Position numbers and translations under genes: made by a program
The notes under the pieces: model-generated
Database searches by the model: none
The model's input: the letters and a program-made list of their open reading frames with translations, nothing else
What the model was told of the DNA's origin: nothing
Shown here: piece by piece, positions 8,684 through 20,265 of the stretch
Position numbering within the stretch: the stretch's first letter is position 1
Layout of the letters: every line of letters starts with the position of its first letter
From: Ichthyophis bannanicus
Taxonomy: Eukaryota > Chordata > Amphibia > Gymnophiona > Ichthyophiidae
Direction of reading: 5' to 3'
Length of the DNA stretch: 64,000 bases
Assembly (NCBI GenBank): GCA_033557465.1
Contig: CM066033.1
Span: forward strand, 1,353,809,834-1,353,873,833

Positions 8684-10918
8684 ATCTCCAGGAACAAGCA
8701 GGAATGAGTCTTCACATATGGGTACGTCGGTACCGACAGAGCCTGCGCGGGAACGCTCCCCAGCATCCAATCAGAAAGCTTTTGGGAGCATCCCACAGCG
8801 CCTGCGTGCTGCCTTCCCGCCTTTCCAACCGTCTCTCCTCAGTTTTCGTTTTTCTGCGGAGCCAGCAGGACGTCTTCCTGTCACCGCAGAAAAAGTTTTC
8901 TTTAATTCTTGTTTTCTTGTGGTCGCGGCTGTTTTCCCGCCTCTACCGGTACCGCCGGTGGCTTTTTTCTTTTCTTTTTCTCAAACTCAGGGAGAGTCTT
9001 CCATCAGTTTCTGTCTTAGAATTTTGGGCCTGTAAGGCCTCTCCATCATGGAGCCTTCTTCTCCTAAGAAGAGCCTTAACTGTGGAAATACAGTTTTCTT
9101 TTTAGACTCCAATAACTGGTGTCTAACCTGTTTGGGTCCTGACCCTTTTCCTCCGGAGCCATTAGGTGACAAATTTTTGAGAAGAGATTTTCCATTTCGA
9201 GTTTCCCTCAATACCGTGTTCCCTTCCAATGTCAGGGCACCGACCATCTCTTCTCTACGGGATCAGGTAACCCACAAACAGTCTGTTAAGACTAGCCAAT
9301 ACTTGAGTGGTAGGTCTCATGCCAAGCATGATGATGGCTCCGGCCTTGCCCTCAAGACCCTATTGGCTTCAAAACCCCGGCGGGAGTCTTCGGTCTCCAA
9401 AGCATTTCAGGGGTTTCAGGTTGTTCCTGGGGCTCACCCCTCACAGAACATACCTGAGCCATGCTCGGTGGTGGCATCCGCTTCGAGCGGTACCGATACC
9501 CCGGCATCGGCACTGGTGTTGAGCGATTCACTCCACACCAGGGATCGTCATCTGGCGTTCTCGGTACCTTCGGAACTGATCGATACGTTCCAGGTTGACT
9601 TTCCAGTATTGGCAACACCGCCGATACGACCACCGACGTCGGTACCCTCCAGACATGCATCGATAGACTCACTTCCTTCGATGCCGAGTCTAGAATCGAT
9701 ATCTAGTCTGGAAGACTGGGTGCCGACGTGTCTCGGAACCGATACTTACCGATTCCGGATGCACGGTACTGAGGGATAATCACCAAAGGTTTTTGGTTTC
9801 CTCTGTACTGTTTGAGCAGCCTCCGATGATTGCTTCGATGTCGGTATTGCCTTCGATTCCGGCACAGCTACCGGTACCGGTATCGATGCCGGTACCTGCA
9901 GCATCATCGGGACCAGCTCCTTCCTTGCTTTCTTCACCAGGATCGCTCCTTTCTATACCTAGTTTGGAGTCTATACCTAGCATGGACGATGCAGTACTGA
10001 CTGTCTCAAAGGATAACCGCCAGTACCAGTATCCATCCATTAGAGATCCTTTTCTGCACCGGACAAATGCATCCTCCGGTGCCCAGGCTAGCTCTTCAAG
10101 TTTGGCCTGTCCAGGGATGGTTCCCATTGGAGATCCTTCTTTCCAGAAATTTCTCCTTGACATGACAACATTCCTTGCTATTCCTATCCCTGGCTATGAT
10201 CCTACACGAGGCTCTTCTGGAGAAAAGGGAAATATAATGCTTCCTTTACATCATTCTTTGCAGGATCTTCTTCTGAAAGTATGGGAAACACCTTTAAGGG
10301 TTTCCTCACCTTCTACAGCAACTGATCTCCTGTATCAGGTGCCCCCCTCTCCAGGGTTTCAAAAGACTCAACTTCCTCATCATTCCATTGTAGTGGAATC
10401 AGCTATGAGGAAGGTAAAAAGCAAGAAGAAGCATTCTTCTTTTCCACCAGGTCGTGCTTCTAGAACACTAGATGCTTTTGGACGTCAAACCTTCCAAACA
10501 TCTATGCTGGCAACAAGGATTCTCTCATATCTTTTTATATGAGTCTATCCCTTCAGGAAGTCACACAGAAATTATCTCTTTTGACTCCTTTTCTATCAGA
10601 GCCCAAGGCTGCAGACTATTCCTTACTTCTTAGTCATAGCCAAAATATATCTTGGTTTCTTTCTCGTGCTTCCCTTGACTCTTTTGAGTCTGTTAGCAGA
10701 ACCTCTGCTATAGCTATAGGGGCACGATGTAAAGCCTGGCTCCAAGCTTCAGACTTAAACAGATGGGCACAACTAAGACTGGTAATACTCCTTGTACTGG
10801 AGAAAATCTCTTCAATAGGGACTCTTTACGTCAGGTTGCTCATTGCTCCACTGACTTCCCTGTTTCTGAGGGCTATCCTAAGCCTTCTCCATCCCCAGTA
10901 GGTAGGAAATGCCCTACT
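8684..10918 (+). mobile_element. DIRS-B, 5' part only, inserted in the 3' LTR
   Basis: Begins with the DIRS left terminal repeat ('ATCTCCAGGAACAAGC') and runs through a divergent gag. RT, recombinase, ICR and right repeat are absent. About 1.37 kb of LTR interior is also missing at this site, so a deletion removed the 3' part of DIRS-B together with most of the LTR. It belongs to a subfamily related to, but clearly diverged from, DIRS-A and -D. Confidence 0.82.
9048..10901 (+). pseudogene. DIRS-B gag
   Basis: ATG at 9048 in the position of the other DIRS gag starts. The N-terminal zinc pattern is degraded: 'WCLTCLGPD' is kept but flanking cysteines are lost. A Ser/Pro/Thr-rich middle follows, then the conserved C-terminal block with 'VPPSPGFQKTQLPHHSIVVESAM', 'RTLDAFGRQ' and later 'AIGARCKAWLQASDL'. 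The frame changes near 9780 and 10540. The conserved block is shared with DIRS-A (about 11390-11600) and DIRS-C (about 41770-41990). Confidence 0.78.
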
Positions 10919-10948
10919 AAACTTTCACAACAAGCACCCCCGTTTACA
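10919..10948 (+). repeat. 3' LTR, last 30 bp
   Basis: Matches 5302-5331, the end of the 5' LTR, and ends GTTTACA. DIRS-A gag sequence resumes directly after it at 10949. This short relic shows where the Gypsy-type element ends. Confidence 0.82.
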
Positions 10949-12145
10949 GTACCCTGTCCTTCAATGCCCGCCTGTACCGATTCCCCGGTACCAGTTATTC
11001 CCGATACCGATTTTGCTCGGTACGGGTATCGGGCTCTGCAGGAGCATCCAGACAGGCGATACTTCGATTCCTCAGAAGAATCTGAGGACTCTGAAAGTTC
11101 TGTTGATGCAGCGATGATACTTCCACAGGAGTCCTCCTCCCCTAAACGCAGGATGTCTCCTCCAGAGGGCATGTCTTTCCAAGACTTCATCCGAGAGGTG
11201 GCTCGGGGTCTGTCCATCACTGTGGCCCGTGAGACAGAGCCAAGGGCCAAGGAGTTGGATATTTTACAATATCCCAAAACTCCTAAGGAGGCAGCTACCC
11301 TACCCATTCATGAGATTCTATATGATCTCATGTTGAGGATGTGGGAAACACCTCTTACCACCTCTCCTCATTCTCGTAGGTTAGATACTATGTATCGTGT
11401 CCCTCCGTGTCCTGGCTTCCATAAAACTCAGCTTCCTCACCACTCTATTGTGATGGAATCTGCTATGAGAAGGATTAGAAGTGCAAAAAGACATGCCTCT
11501 AATCCTCCAGGATGTGAATGCAGAACTCTGGATGCTTTTGGACGTAGAGTCTTCCAAGCTTCCATGCTTGCTGCAAGAATCAGTTCCTATAGTCTCTACA
11601 TGGGAATGTTCCTAAAGGAAGTTACTGATCATCTACAGACTTTAAGTCCTTTCATCTCTGAGGATAAAAGACAGGAGTTTCTCACTTGACTCAAACATGT
11701 CCAAGATGTCTCTAAATTCTCCAACCGTGCAGCCTTCGACTGCTTTGAATGTATAAGCAGGGCCTCGGTTATTGCCATAGGTGCACGTAGAATTGCTTGG
11801 CTCCAAGCATCTAATTAAGAGCTCTGGGTACAAGATAAATTGGGAAATATCCCTTGTACTGGTGAGAACCTGTTTGGTAAAGATTGGCAAGAAAAAGCCA
11901 ATGAAATGGATGCTGAAAATTCCTCTTTGGATAGACTATCCAAGTCTACTGCTGATCCTGTTAGGAAAAAGTTGTTCAAGAAAACACCTTTTTCTAGAAA
12001 GAAAAAATTTTATCCTGCTTATGGTCAGCAGGCATCTTCTGCAGGTCAGTTTTCAACCAAACGTCAGCAACCACCCAAACAGAAGAAAGCAAAGGCTGCT
12101 AGGCCTCAACCGGCCCAGCAGCCTCAGCCTCCTCAGGACCTTTGA
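10949..12145 (+). pseudogene. DIRS-A gag, C-terminal part
   Basis: Continues the gag broken at 3794. An acidic Ser/Glu stretch leads into the conserved DIRS gag core ('PPCPGFHKTQLPHHSIVMES', 'RTLDAFGRR', 'ASMLAARISSYSLYMGMF'). In-frame stops at 11687-11689 (TGA) and about 11815 (TAA) precede a Lys/Gln-rich tail ending at 12145. A basic, glutamine-rich tail is also seen in DIRS-C and -D and would suit RNA binding; that role is inference. Confidence 0.8.
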
Positions 12146-14069
12146 CTTTCAGCTAGAGAACTTAGCCTTTCTGGCTCTGGAAGGACCAGAACCGTCCACC
12201 ATTCCAGGAAGGTTATGCCATTTTGCTCCCAGATGGGGGCAAATAACAGCAGAGCGTTGGACACTCTCCATCATAAGAGAGAGGTACAAACTTCATTTTT
12301 CAAGCATGCCCCCTCCCACAATAGTGAAGCAGTTCAATTCTCCGACCTCTCTCATCGACCTTTTAGGTCAGGAGGTTACCATCCTTCTTGCCCAAGGGGC
12401 AGTAGAAGAAGTGCCTCTTCATCAACAGGGCACAGGGTTCTATTCCCCTTATTTTCTTATCCCAAAGAAAAGAGGGGGATACAGACCTATCTTAGATCTC
12501 AGAGAATTGAAGAAATTCCTTGTCAAGGAGAAATTCAAAATGATTTCTCTCGGAGCTCTGCTTCCATACCTTCAGAATCAGGATTGGCTTTGTTCTCTAG
12601 ATCTCAAGGATGTGTACACCCATGTTCTCATCCATCCAACCCACAGAAGGTTCCTTCAGTTCCTGTTTCAAGAAAAGCACTACCAATACAGGGTGCTTCC
12701 TTTTGGTCTGGCCTCTGCACCAAGGGTGTTCACAAAATGCAAGGCTGTGGTAGCAGCATTTCTACACTCTCTGGGAATATTCGTCTTCCCTTACTTGGAC
12801 GACTGGCTCATTCGAGCTCCAACACAGTCAGAGGCCAGGACTTCTCTATCCTGCACAATGTGTATCCTTCAGTATTTAGGGCTGGTCATAGACATCCCAA
12901 AATCCAGTCTAACTCCTACTCAGTCTCTAGAGTTCATAGGAGCCCTGCTGGATACCACAAAGGCAAGGGCCTACCTTCCCCAAGCCCGTTGCCTTCGCTT
13001 GGTGCAATTAGCTTCTCAAGCAGTCCTAAAGCCCTTTTTAACTGCTCGAGAAATGTTACAATTACTAGGCCACATGGCATCCACCATGCATGTGGTACCA
13101 TATGCTCGCCTTCACATGAGGGCAGCTCAGTGGACTTTATCCACTCAATGGACCCAGGCATCAGGTTGCCTGTCAGACAAAATAGCAAACACAAGTCGCC
13201 TCATTTTGTCTCTCCAGTGTGGAAGTCCACTCAAAACCTGTTGCTGGGGTCCCCTTTTCAGCAACCCCTGCCCCAAGCATCTCTTACAACAGATGCTTCT
13301 CCAATGGGTTGGGGAGCTCATCTGCAAGACCTCTCCACCCAAGGCACCTGGACTCCACAAGAGAGTTGTCTACATATCAATCTCTTGGAGCTCAGAGCAA
13401 TCTTCCTTGCTCTGCAAGTGTTCCACAGCCTGCTCAGCTACAAAACAGTCCTTATTTATATGGACAATCAAGTAGCCATGTTCTGTGTGAACAAGCAGGG
13501 GGGAACAGGCTCTCTGTTGTTTTGCAACGAAGCTCTGCGACTGTGGGCCCTCGCCAGAGAGCATCAGATTCATCTTCTGGCAGTGTATCTTCCAAGCATT
13601 CAAAACTCTTGGGAAGACAGACTCAGTCGAGTTCTCCTTTCACACGAGTGGTCTCTGCATGCAGACCAGGTGGCCAAGATTTTTCAACTTTGGGGAACCC
13701 CGGACATAGACCTCTTTGCAAGTCCGTGGAATGCCAAACTTCCCCGGTTCTGTTCCAGAACTCCGGCTCAGGGAGCTCAGGCAAAGGGATGCTTTCTTCC
13801 TTCACTGGGGTCAAGACTTCCTGTATGCCTTTCCACCCATTCCCCTAATTCCCAAAACCCTTTTCAAGCTTCAGAGAAACAGAGGCCACATGATTCTCAT
13901 AGCACCACATTTGCCATGGCAAGTGTGGTACCCTCTGCTTCTACATCTCTCTCAAGCTCCCTCCCTGGAGTTAGGGTCTGCTCCAGATCTCCTATCTCAG
14001 GAGAACGGGATGTTATGGCATCCCAATCCCCAGTCCCTGCATCTCAGGGCTTGGTTGCTGAAGGCCTAG
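12146..14069 (+). pseudogene. DIRS-A RT / RNase H / methyltransferase-like frame
   Basis: The RT block (to about 13215) has 'YFLIPKKRGGYRPILDLREL', 'CSLDLKD', 'YRVLPFGLASAPRVFTK' and the catalytic YLDD in 'VFPYLDDWLI'. A one-base loss near 13219 moves the frame. RNase H then shows 'LTTDASPMGWGAH', 'LELRAI', 'MDNQVAMF' and 'EDRLSR'. The C-terminal domain (about 13690-14069) begins 'DIDLFASPWNAKLPRFCS' and continues, after another frameshift near 13785, with 'DAFFLHWGQDFLYAFPP'. This is the module of DIRS elements described as related to phage DNA adenine methyltransferases. The catalytic residues remain but the two frameshifts kill the reading frame. Confidence 0.85.
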
Positions 14070-14791
14070 ATCTCCAAGATCTTCATCTTTCTCAGCAAGT
14101 GAAAGATGTTCTTTATGCTTCTAGAAAACCTTCCACTAGAAGTTCTTATGCTTTCAAGTGGAAAAGGTTCACTATTTGGTGTTCAGAAAAGGGTCTTAAC
14201 CCCCTTGCTATACCTCTAGAATCTTTACTGGAGTATCTCCTCCATTTGTATAATGCAGGCCTTAAGACAAATTCAGTAAGAGTCCATTTGAGTGCTATTG
14301 CAGCTTCTCTTAAACCTCTAAATGGACAACCTATTTCCTCTCTTCCTCTTATAGCAAGATTCATGAGAGGCCTCCTTCTAACTAAGCCTCCCATTAGACC
14401 ACCTCCGGTGGCATGGGACGAACCTGGTTCTTGGGCAGCTCATGAAGCCACCTTTCGAACCCTTAGCTACCACCTCCTTGAAATTTCTTTCTTGGAAGGT
14501 TATCTTTCTCATTGCAATCACATCAGCACGCCGCATTAGTGAATTGCAAGCACTAGTAGCTAATCCACCTTATACAAGGTTTCATCATGACACGGTAGTC
14601 CTTAGGACTCATCCACACTTTATGCCTAAGGTGGTCTCGCCTTTTCATCTCAACCAGGAGGTCTACCTACCTGTCTTTTTCCAGGACCTCATGCATTAAA
14701 TGCAGAGAGGAATCTTCATACCCTGGACTGTAAAAGAGCTCTGGCTTTTTACTTACAAAATACACAGCAACATAGAAAGTCCTCTCAACTC
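14060..14791 (+). pseudogene. DIRS-A tyrosine recombinase, N-terminal part
   Basis: Contains the core-binding domain ('RKPSTRSSYAFKWKRFTIWC', 'GLKTNSVRVHLSAIAA') and the first catalytic arginine in 'SARRISEL' (about 14527). A small deletion near 14415 shifts the frame, and a stop follows 'FQDLMH' at 14699. The L1 interrupts the gene at 14792; the catalytic C-terminus lies at 20266-20577. Confidence 0.82.
14774..14791 (+). repeat. L1-A target site duplication, left copy
   Basis: 18 bp AGAAAGTCCTCTCAACTC in DIRS-A recombinase sequence, repeated exactly at 20248-20265 after the poly(A) tail. Confidence 0.92.
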
Positions 14792-14923
14792 GGGGCGGAG
14801 CCTGATGTCCAGCGGGTAAGACGCTTCGCGCTGAAGCTCCCGAGAGGCCTACTTAGAATCCTGACTTAATACCTATACAAACTTACTATTTCGCTCCGGG
14901 CTGACCGGGGTACCTCGGGGGGG

Positions 14924-15772
14924 ATGGCGGCCCATAAACCAGCGCGCTTGGACTTCGGGTCTCCTTCTTCTTCTCACGGAAAACGCTCCAAAACAGAGGT
15001 GTCCTCCCCACAGAAGATGGTTCCATTTCGTGAAAACCCCGAAATGCACCTGGAGATTTTGGAGGAACTACGCGGCGTGAAGGAATTGGTGCAGTCCAAT
15101 GGAGAAGCGCTTAGAGCCCTGCGAGAAGACTTTGGAGTGCTCCAGGACCGACTTGAAAGTCTCTCATTACGGCAGGACAATATGGCGGGGGTCCTCGACT
15201 CGCACGCGGTGCGCTTGGGCGCACTGGACAAGGCCGAGCGCCAGATACAGAATCTGCAAAAGGAGTTAGAAGATAGCAATAATCGAGCCCGTCGCAACAA
15301 TGTGAGGCTCATTGGAATACCGGAGGGGGCGGAAGCGGGAGATATGAGAGAATTCCTGCTCAAAACTCTTCCCTCCTTGCTGAAGATCACCTTTCATAAA
15401 GAATTGGAAATCGATCGTGCACACCGTGTTCCTACCCACGTGGCGCTCAACCGAACGACCCCCCGGCCTATTATCTTTCGCTTGCTACGATATCAACAAG
15501 TGGAACAAATTTTAAATGCTGCCCGGGCGAACCATCATTTGGAATTTGAAGGTCACAAAGTCTCCTTCTTCCCTGATTTGGCAAAGCCTACCGTTGACCG
15601 ACGGAAGAAACTCCTTGCTTTTCGCCCTCGCCTTCAACAGCTACAGGCTCGCTTTGGCCTGTTGTATCCCGCGAAGCTCCGAGTGACTCTTCACAACCAA
15701 ACCAGGACATTCGAAGATCCTGATCTACTATCAACATTTTTAGACTCCAAAGAAGCAGAGCAGATGCGCTAA
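14924..15772 (+). CDS. L1-A ORF1 protein (RNA-binding chaperone)
   Basis: 282 residues, intact from ATG to stop. A basic Ser-rich N-terminus is followed by a long coiled coil at about residues 40-118 (heptads with L/V such as 'LEELRGVKELVQSNGEALRAL'). An RRM-like domain opens with 'ARRNNVRLIGIPEG', and the C-terminal domain carries 'DRAHRVP' and 'PRPIIFRLLRYQ'. This is the classic L1 ORF1p layout. The protein trimerises through the coiled coil and coats its own RNA as part of the L1 RNP. The product could still be functional. Confidence 0.9.
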   Translation: MAAHKPARLDFGSPSSSHGKRSKTEVSSPQKMVPFRENPEMHLEILEELRGVKELVQSNGEALRALREDFGVLQDRLESLSLRQDNMAGVLDSHAVRLGALDKAERQIQNLQKELEDSNNRARRNNVRLIGIPEGAEAGDMREFLLKTLPSLLKITFHKELEIDRAHRVPTHVALNRTTPRPIIFRLLRYQQVEQILNAARANHHLEFEGHKVSFFPDLAKPTVDRRKKLLAFRPRLQQLQARFGLLYPAKLRVTLHNQTRTFEDPDLLSTFLDSKEAEQMR

Positions 15773-16202
15773 TTCAACGACGTGGACTTTTATTCGCCGG
15801 CTCTGTCCGCCATTTTGAAGGGCCCGATGCGGCGGTCATAGTCAAGCACAGAGACTTCCTGGACTTTCTTTTTTTCTTTCTATGACTCTTGTTTTGTGGT
15901 CTCCTCTCCCTCCATGATGTGTGCCTCGGTCGGATTCGGAGCACGCACAGTCCTACAGGTTATGTGTTTTTCAATTTCGGCCTTCTCTGGGGCTTCTCCC
16001 CGCAGACACATGGTCGCCAGTAATCTTTGGGGTTTTGCTTCTTCTCTACCGCGCTGCGGCTTTTCTTTTTTAATGTGGGGCGCTTCATTGTATTATCTAA
16101 ACTTATTTTCTTTTATGCCATATGTACAGCCTGTTACAGTCAATATGAGGGACATTGTGAAATTAGGTGCGCTATCATGCTCAGAATTTTTAACTTGTCT
16201 GA
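15773..16202 (+). other. L1-A inter-ORF spacer
   Basis: 430 bp between ORF1 and ORF2 with no conserved coding motif. It is long compared with human L1, but similar spacing occurs in the other L1 of this window (36296-37029). Confidence 0.6.
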
Positions 16203-19200
16203 ATGGCTTTATGTAAAATTTTATCACTCAACGTAAAGGGCATTAATAGTCCAATCAAAAGAAAGAAAATCCTTAGCTATCTTAGCCATGAGCATGCTGA
16301 TTTAGCGTTTCTTCAGGAAACGCACTTAAACTCTGCTGAAACACTGAAACTCAATGTTAAGCCTTACATGGTGGCTGCCTATTCTCCCGCCGTTTCCAAA
16401 CGGTGCGGGGTAGCCATTCTGGTTAAGAAATCTTTGCAAGCTACTGTAATTGATACTAGCGCTGACAAGGAGGGTAGATGGGCCCGAGTACACCTCAAGG
16501 TTGGAGATAGTGAATTTACATGTATTTGCATTTATGCCCCGAATGTGGACAACCCTGCTTACTATGCAAGTATTGCGCAGTTGGCACAGGCCTCTGCCAA
16601 TACTCCATTAATACTTGGTGGTGACTTTAATCAAGTGTTAGACCCTCTGATAGATAGACAGCCGCCAAGAACGAGTAGTCCACCCAAGAGTCTTGCTACC
16701 CTTACAGCTCTGATGCAAGATCTTGCGCTGGTAGATATATGGAGGCTGCTTCACCCCTCCGACTTAGAGTTCACTTTCTTTTCTGCCCCCCATCACTCCC
16801 AATCTAGAATAGATTTCTTTCTCATTTCCAAAGCACTGATTTCTCAAGTAGACACGACTAGGACTCATCCTCTCCATATTTCAGATCATGCTGCCTTATC
16901 TTTATCATTACGTGTCACTGCGCGGGACGATTCTCCCCGAGCTTGGTTTTTTGATAGATCCCTACTGGGTCAAAAAGATTTTCAGGTTGATATAAAGGCC
17001 GCTATCCAAGATTATTTTCATTTTAACTCACCCCATGACACAGCGGGCTGGGCTTGGTGGGAGGGTTTTAAAGCATCTATCCGTGCCACTATAACTAGCT
17101 ATCAAATTCGGCAGGGGAAACAAAGAAAGCAGCATTTACTGACTCTAGAGCAGCAGATACAAGCTGGGGAGCGGCTCCTCACGTCCCGTACTGACCCATG
17201 TATTTTACTCCGTTTACAACGCTTGCGTTTTCAATACAATCAGCTTTTGCACACTGCTGCTGTTAAAAATATTGAATCACAACATGGGCTATATTATCGG
17301 GAAAATAATCGTGCTGGCAAATTATTAGCAAATGCCCTAAAAGGTCGAAAAGAAGCCAAGCGTGTTACCGCCCTCCGTAATCCGTCGGGGGGGGCTTGGT
17401 CACTAAAGATACCGAAATCTTAGAACTCTTTCGTGACTTTTATACTCGGCTTTATCAATCTGAATGTGATTTTGAGCCAGATGTATTTGAACGCTTACTT
17501 TCAGGAGTACAAAGACCGACCCTATCTGACGAAGATAGAGTGGCCTTGGACACACCATTTACTGTCTCAGAAATTCATTCTGCTATTAAGAAATGTGCCT
17601 CAGGTCGAGCCGCAGGCCCAGACGGTCTCCCCGCTGAATTCTACAAAACCTTTCACGCTGATTTAGCTCCAGTTTTGAAAATTTATTTTTCTGCTCTGGC
17701 CGAGGAGGGTTCTCCTTCTGGGTCCTTTTCAATGGCAAATGTAGTAGTTTTTGAGAAAGAGGGGAGAGACCCGCAACTAACAGCTAATTATCGTCCAATT
17801 TCCCTCCTAAACGCGGACTATAAAATCTTTGCCACCATTCTCTCTACCCGGCTCTCGGATAGGATGCCTACCTTAATACACCCAGATCAATGCGGTTTCA
17901 TTCCTGGTAGATCAACTGCTGACAATGCTCGGACTCTATGCCATGTATTGACTACCGCAGTTAATCTTGATCGCCCATTTGTTGGCCTCTCACTTGATGC
18001 TGAGAAGGCCTTTGATCGCTTAGAGTGGCCCTTCCTGTTTGCAGTCCTCCGCTGGTACGGATTCGGGGAAGGTTTTTCCTCCGTTGTCTTCGCACCATGT
18101 ACGCTCAGCCTACAGCCAGTATATGCGCAAATGCTTTAAAGTCTCAGCCTTTTCCCCTTCAACGCGGCACTCGCCAGGGATGCCCACTGTCTCCACTCCT
18201 CTTCGATCTTGCACTCGAACCCTTGGCTTTACTAATCCGGCAATCGGAGGAGATTCATGGAGTCCCCTTCACCCATAGGGAAATCAAAATTTCAGCGTAT
18301 GCTGATGATCTTATGCTTTTTGTCTCAATAGACTCAGTACCGGCTGTCCTAGAGCAAATTGGTAAATACTCACAACTGTCCGGTTATAAGATAAATTGGA
18401 CCAAGTCGGTAGCCTTTCCATTAAATCCTCTGCTTCATCAGGCAGATATGCAATCCTTCCCCTTTTTATGGCAACCTCGCATGGTCAAATACCTTGGGGT
18501 TCACTATTGTTCTCCTTTGGAAGACACTATCTCCTTCAATGCCAAAGACTTAACCTCTAAAGTCCGGGCGCTTACTCACCGCTGGACTCCTTTAACGCTT
18601 ACCTGGTGGGGTCGATTAGAAACCATAAAAATGATGATTGTTCCGAAAGTGAATTATATCTTAGAAATGGTGCCCTGTCTCTTCCCTCGACGTATATATA
18701 AAGATATCGAGGGCCTTCTGACTAGATACTTGTGGCAAAACAAGACACCTAGGATAGCGAAACATAAGCTGCAAGCAGATAAGGAAAATGGGGGTGTCAG
18801 ATTCCCTGATTTCCTGAAGTATCATCACTCTTTTCTTCTCAAACAAGGTGCTCGTTGGCTGGAAGATCCAGTACCGAGTAGACCTGTGTGGCTAGACATA
18901 GAAGAGGACCTTTGCAAACCGATTCCTCTTACTTTTCTCCCTGGTATGACTCTCCCATCAGACTCCCACTTTCCACCAATGCTTTTAGACACCTTAGGTG
19001 CCTTTAATAATCTCATGCAATCTTTCGACTCCCGACTCTGTCCGTTAGACAAGCTCCCACTTTGGTACAACCCTCGATTTCGAATACAAAATAAGCCGAT
19101 GGCGTGGAGCCCCTGGTACACTAGGGGCATTTGGATTCCTAGTCAGTTGTTCCATGAAGGTCGCTGGAAAACTTTTAGTGAATTGCAAATTGAATTTGGT

Positions 19201-19995
19201 CTCCCAGCGAAACACTACTTTCAGTTGGTGCAACTTCAGCATTGCCTTAGGAGTGCTAAGGTGCTCCCGCCATCGGCCTCCCCTACACAAGGTTGGTTGG
19301 AGACTATCCGATCTATCGGTAGCTCACCGGGTGTAGCATCCAATTTTTACAAAACCTTATGTAATGCTATAACTAGGGATACCCCTATAGCGCAGAAAGC
19401 ATGGGAGAGAGAATTGCATGTGACCTTGACCCCGGAGCAATGGAGCCTTGTCTGGAGTAGAGTGACACGGGTCTCCCGATCCGCCTCACTCACTCAGACA
19501 CTCTTCTTTCTAGCCCACCGGTGTTTTTACACTCCTGACAGATTAGCCAAATGGAACACTACTCAGGGCAATAATTGTTGGACATGTCATGCGGCCATTG
19601 GTTCACTACCTCATGTTATGTATGAATGTCCCGCACTACAGTATTACTGGAGTCGGGTCTGGGGTCGTATCCAGTCTATTTTGCACTTTCAAGAGCCCCT
19701 TTCTTGGAGGATAGTGGGACTTCGCTCAGCTGCGGGGATCCCCTCTCTTCCAAAGACGGCTTACTTCCTTTTGGACTTTATGCTAGGCATTGCTATTTCC
19801 CTAATTACGAAATACTGGAAAAATAGCTCCCAATTGAGCCCCAATGAATGGTGGAATCATGTCTGTCTCTACAGTAAATATGAACAAATACCTCGTATGT
19901 TTGCTTCCCCCATTCAGACTCCTCATCATCGGTCTAAATGGAAGATGCTCAATGACTATGTACATTCTGCTCAATGCTCTCATCTGACTGTCTAA
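16203..19995 (+). pseudogene. L1-A ORF2 (endonuclease and reverse transcriptase), two frameshifts
   Basis: The apurinic-like endonuclease occupies about 16210-16920 ('LSLNVKGINSP', 'LAFLQETHL', 'CIYAPNVDN', 'LILGGDFNQVLD', 'ISDHAALSL'). The frame breaks in an eight-G run at 17387-17394, and again in a T-rich run near 18075. RT motifs are 'AAGPDGLPAEFYK', 'NYRPISLLNADYKI', 'GLSLDAEKAFDRLEW', 'TRQGCPLSPLLF' and the catalytic 'YADD' (about 18298). A Cys/His segment 'CWTCHAAIGSLPHVMYEC' (about 19578-19630) is the L1 C-terminal zinc region. All catalytic motifs are present. The breaks lie in homopolymers, so either recent mutation or assembly error could explain them. Confidence 0.9.
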
Positions 19996-20247
19996 ATTTA
20001 TATATATCTTTGTCTCATGATTATTCTGTATCGCAGATACTCTTTTGATTGTTTTGATGTACAATCACTGTTGTTTGGAAGCGCTCACATGCTGACATAA
20101 TCAGCTAGAGAAGAAGCGTGGGGGTGGGGGGTAATTGGGTTTACTTTTCTTTATTGTATGCTTGTTTTGTCTCCTTTGGTGTGTTGTTTCTTTTGTTTGT
20201 TGCAAAATGAAAATAAAAGTTTCAAAAAAAAAAGAAAAAAAAAAAAA

Positions 20248-20265
20248 AGAAAGTCCTCTCAACTC
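20248..20265 (+). repeat. L1-A target site duplication, right copy
   Basis: Exact 18-bp repeat of 14774-14791. DIRS-A recombinase sequence continues after it. Confidence 0.92.

Larger units (their letters stand above)
3795..10948 (+). mobile_element. Gypsy-type LTR element without RT, split by DIRS-B
   Basis: Inserted in the DIRS-A gag. It has a 5' LTR (3795-5331), leader, gag with zinc knuckle, protease, integrase, polypurine tract (8531-8541) and the start of a 3' LTR (8544-8683). Only the last 30 bp of the 3' LTR remain, at 10919-10948, after DIRS-B. No reverse transcriptase or RNase H lies between protease and integrase or between integrase and LTR. The exact target duplication is not clear: the flanks are GGTTT and GTACC. 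It could be an internally deleted copy or a true RT-less non-autonomous family. Confidence 0.85.
14792..20247 (+). mobile_element. L1-A, full-length L1-type LINE
   Basis: 5456 bp with GC-rich 5' UTR, ORF1, a 430-bp inter-ORF spacer, ORF2, 3' UTR and an A-rich tail preceded by AATAAAAG. It is flanked by a perfect 18-bp target duplication, so it was inserted by target-primed reverse transcription into the DIRS-A recombinase gene. It appears young: ORF1 is open and ORF2 is broken only at two homopolymer sites. Confidence 0.93.

Noticed and set aside
8544..9035. Integrase frame apparently extended to 702 residues
   Set aside because: The last part is LTR and then DIRS-B terminal repeat; the fusion is an accident of nested insertion.
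13219..13848. Extra ORF in the third frame of DIRS-A
   Set aside because: Composed of the -1-type overlap frame after a one-base deletion; not an independent gene.
17387..17394. Programmed ribosomal frameshift in L1-A ORF2
   Set aside because: A G-run indel explains it, and a programmed shift inside L1 ORF2 is not known; the second break near 18075 also speaks for mutation.
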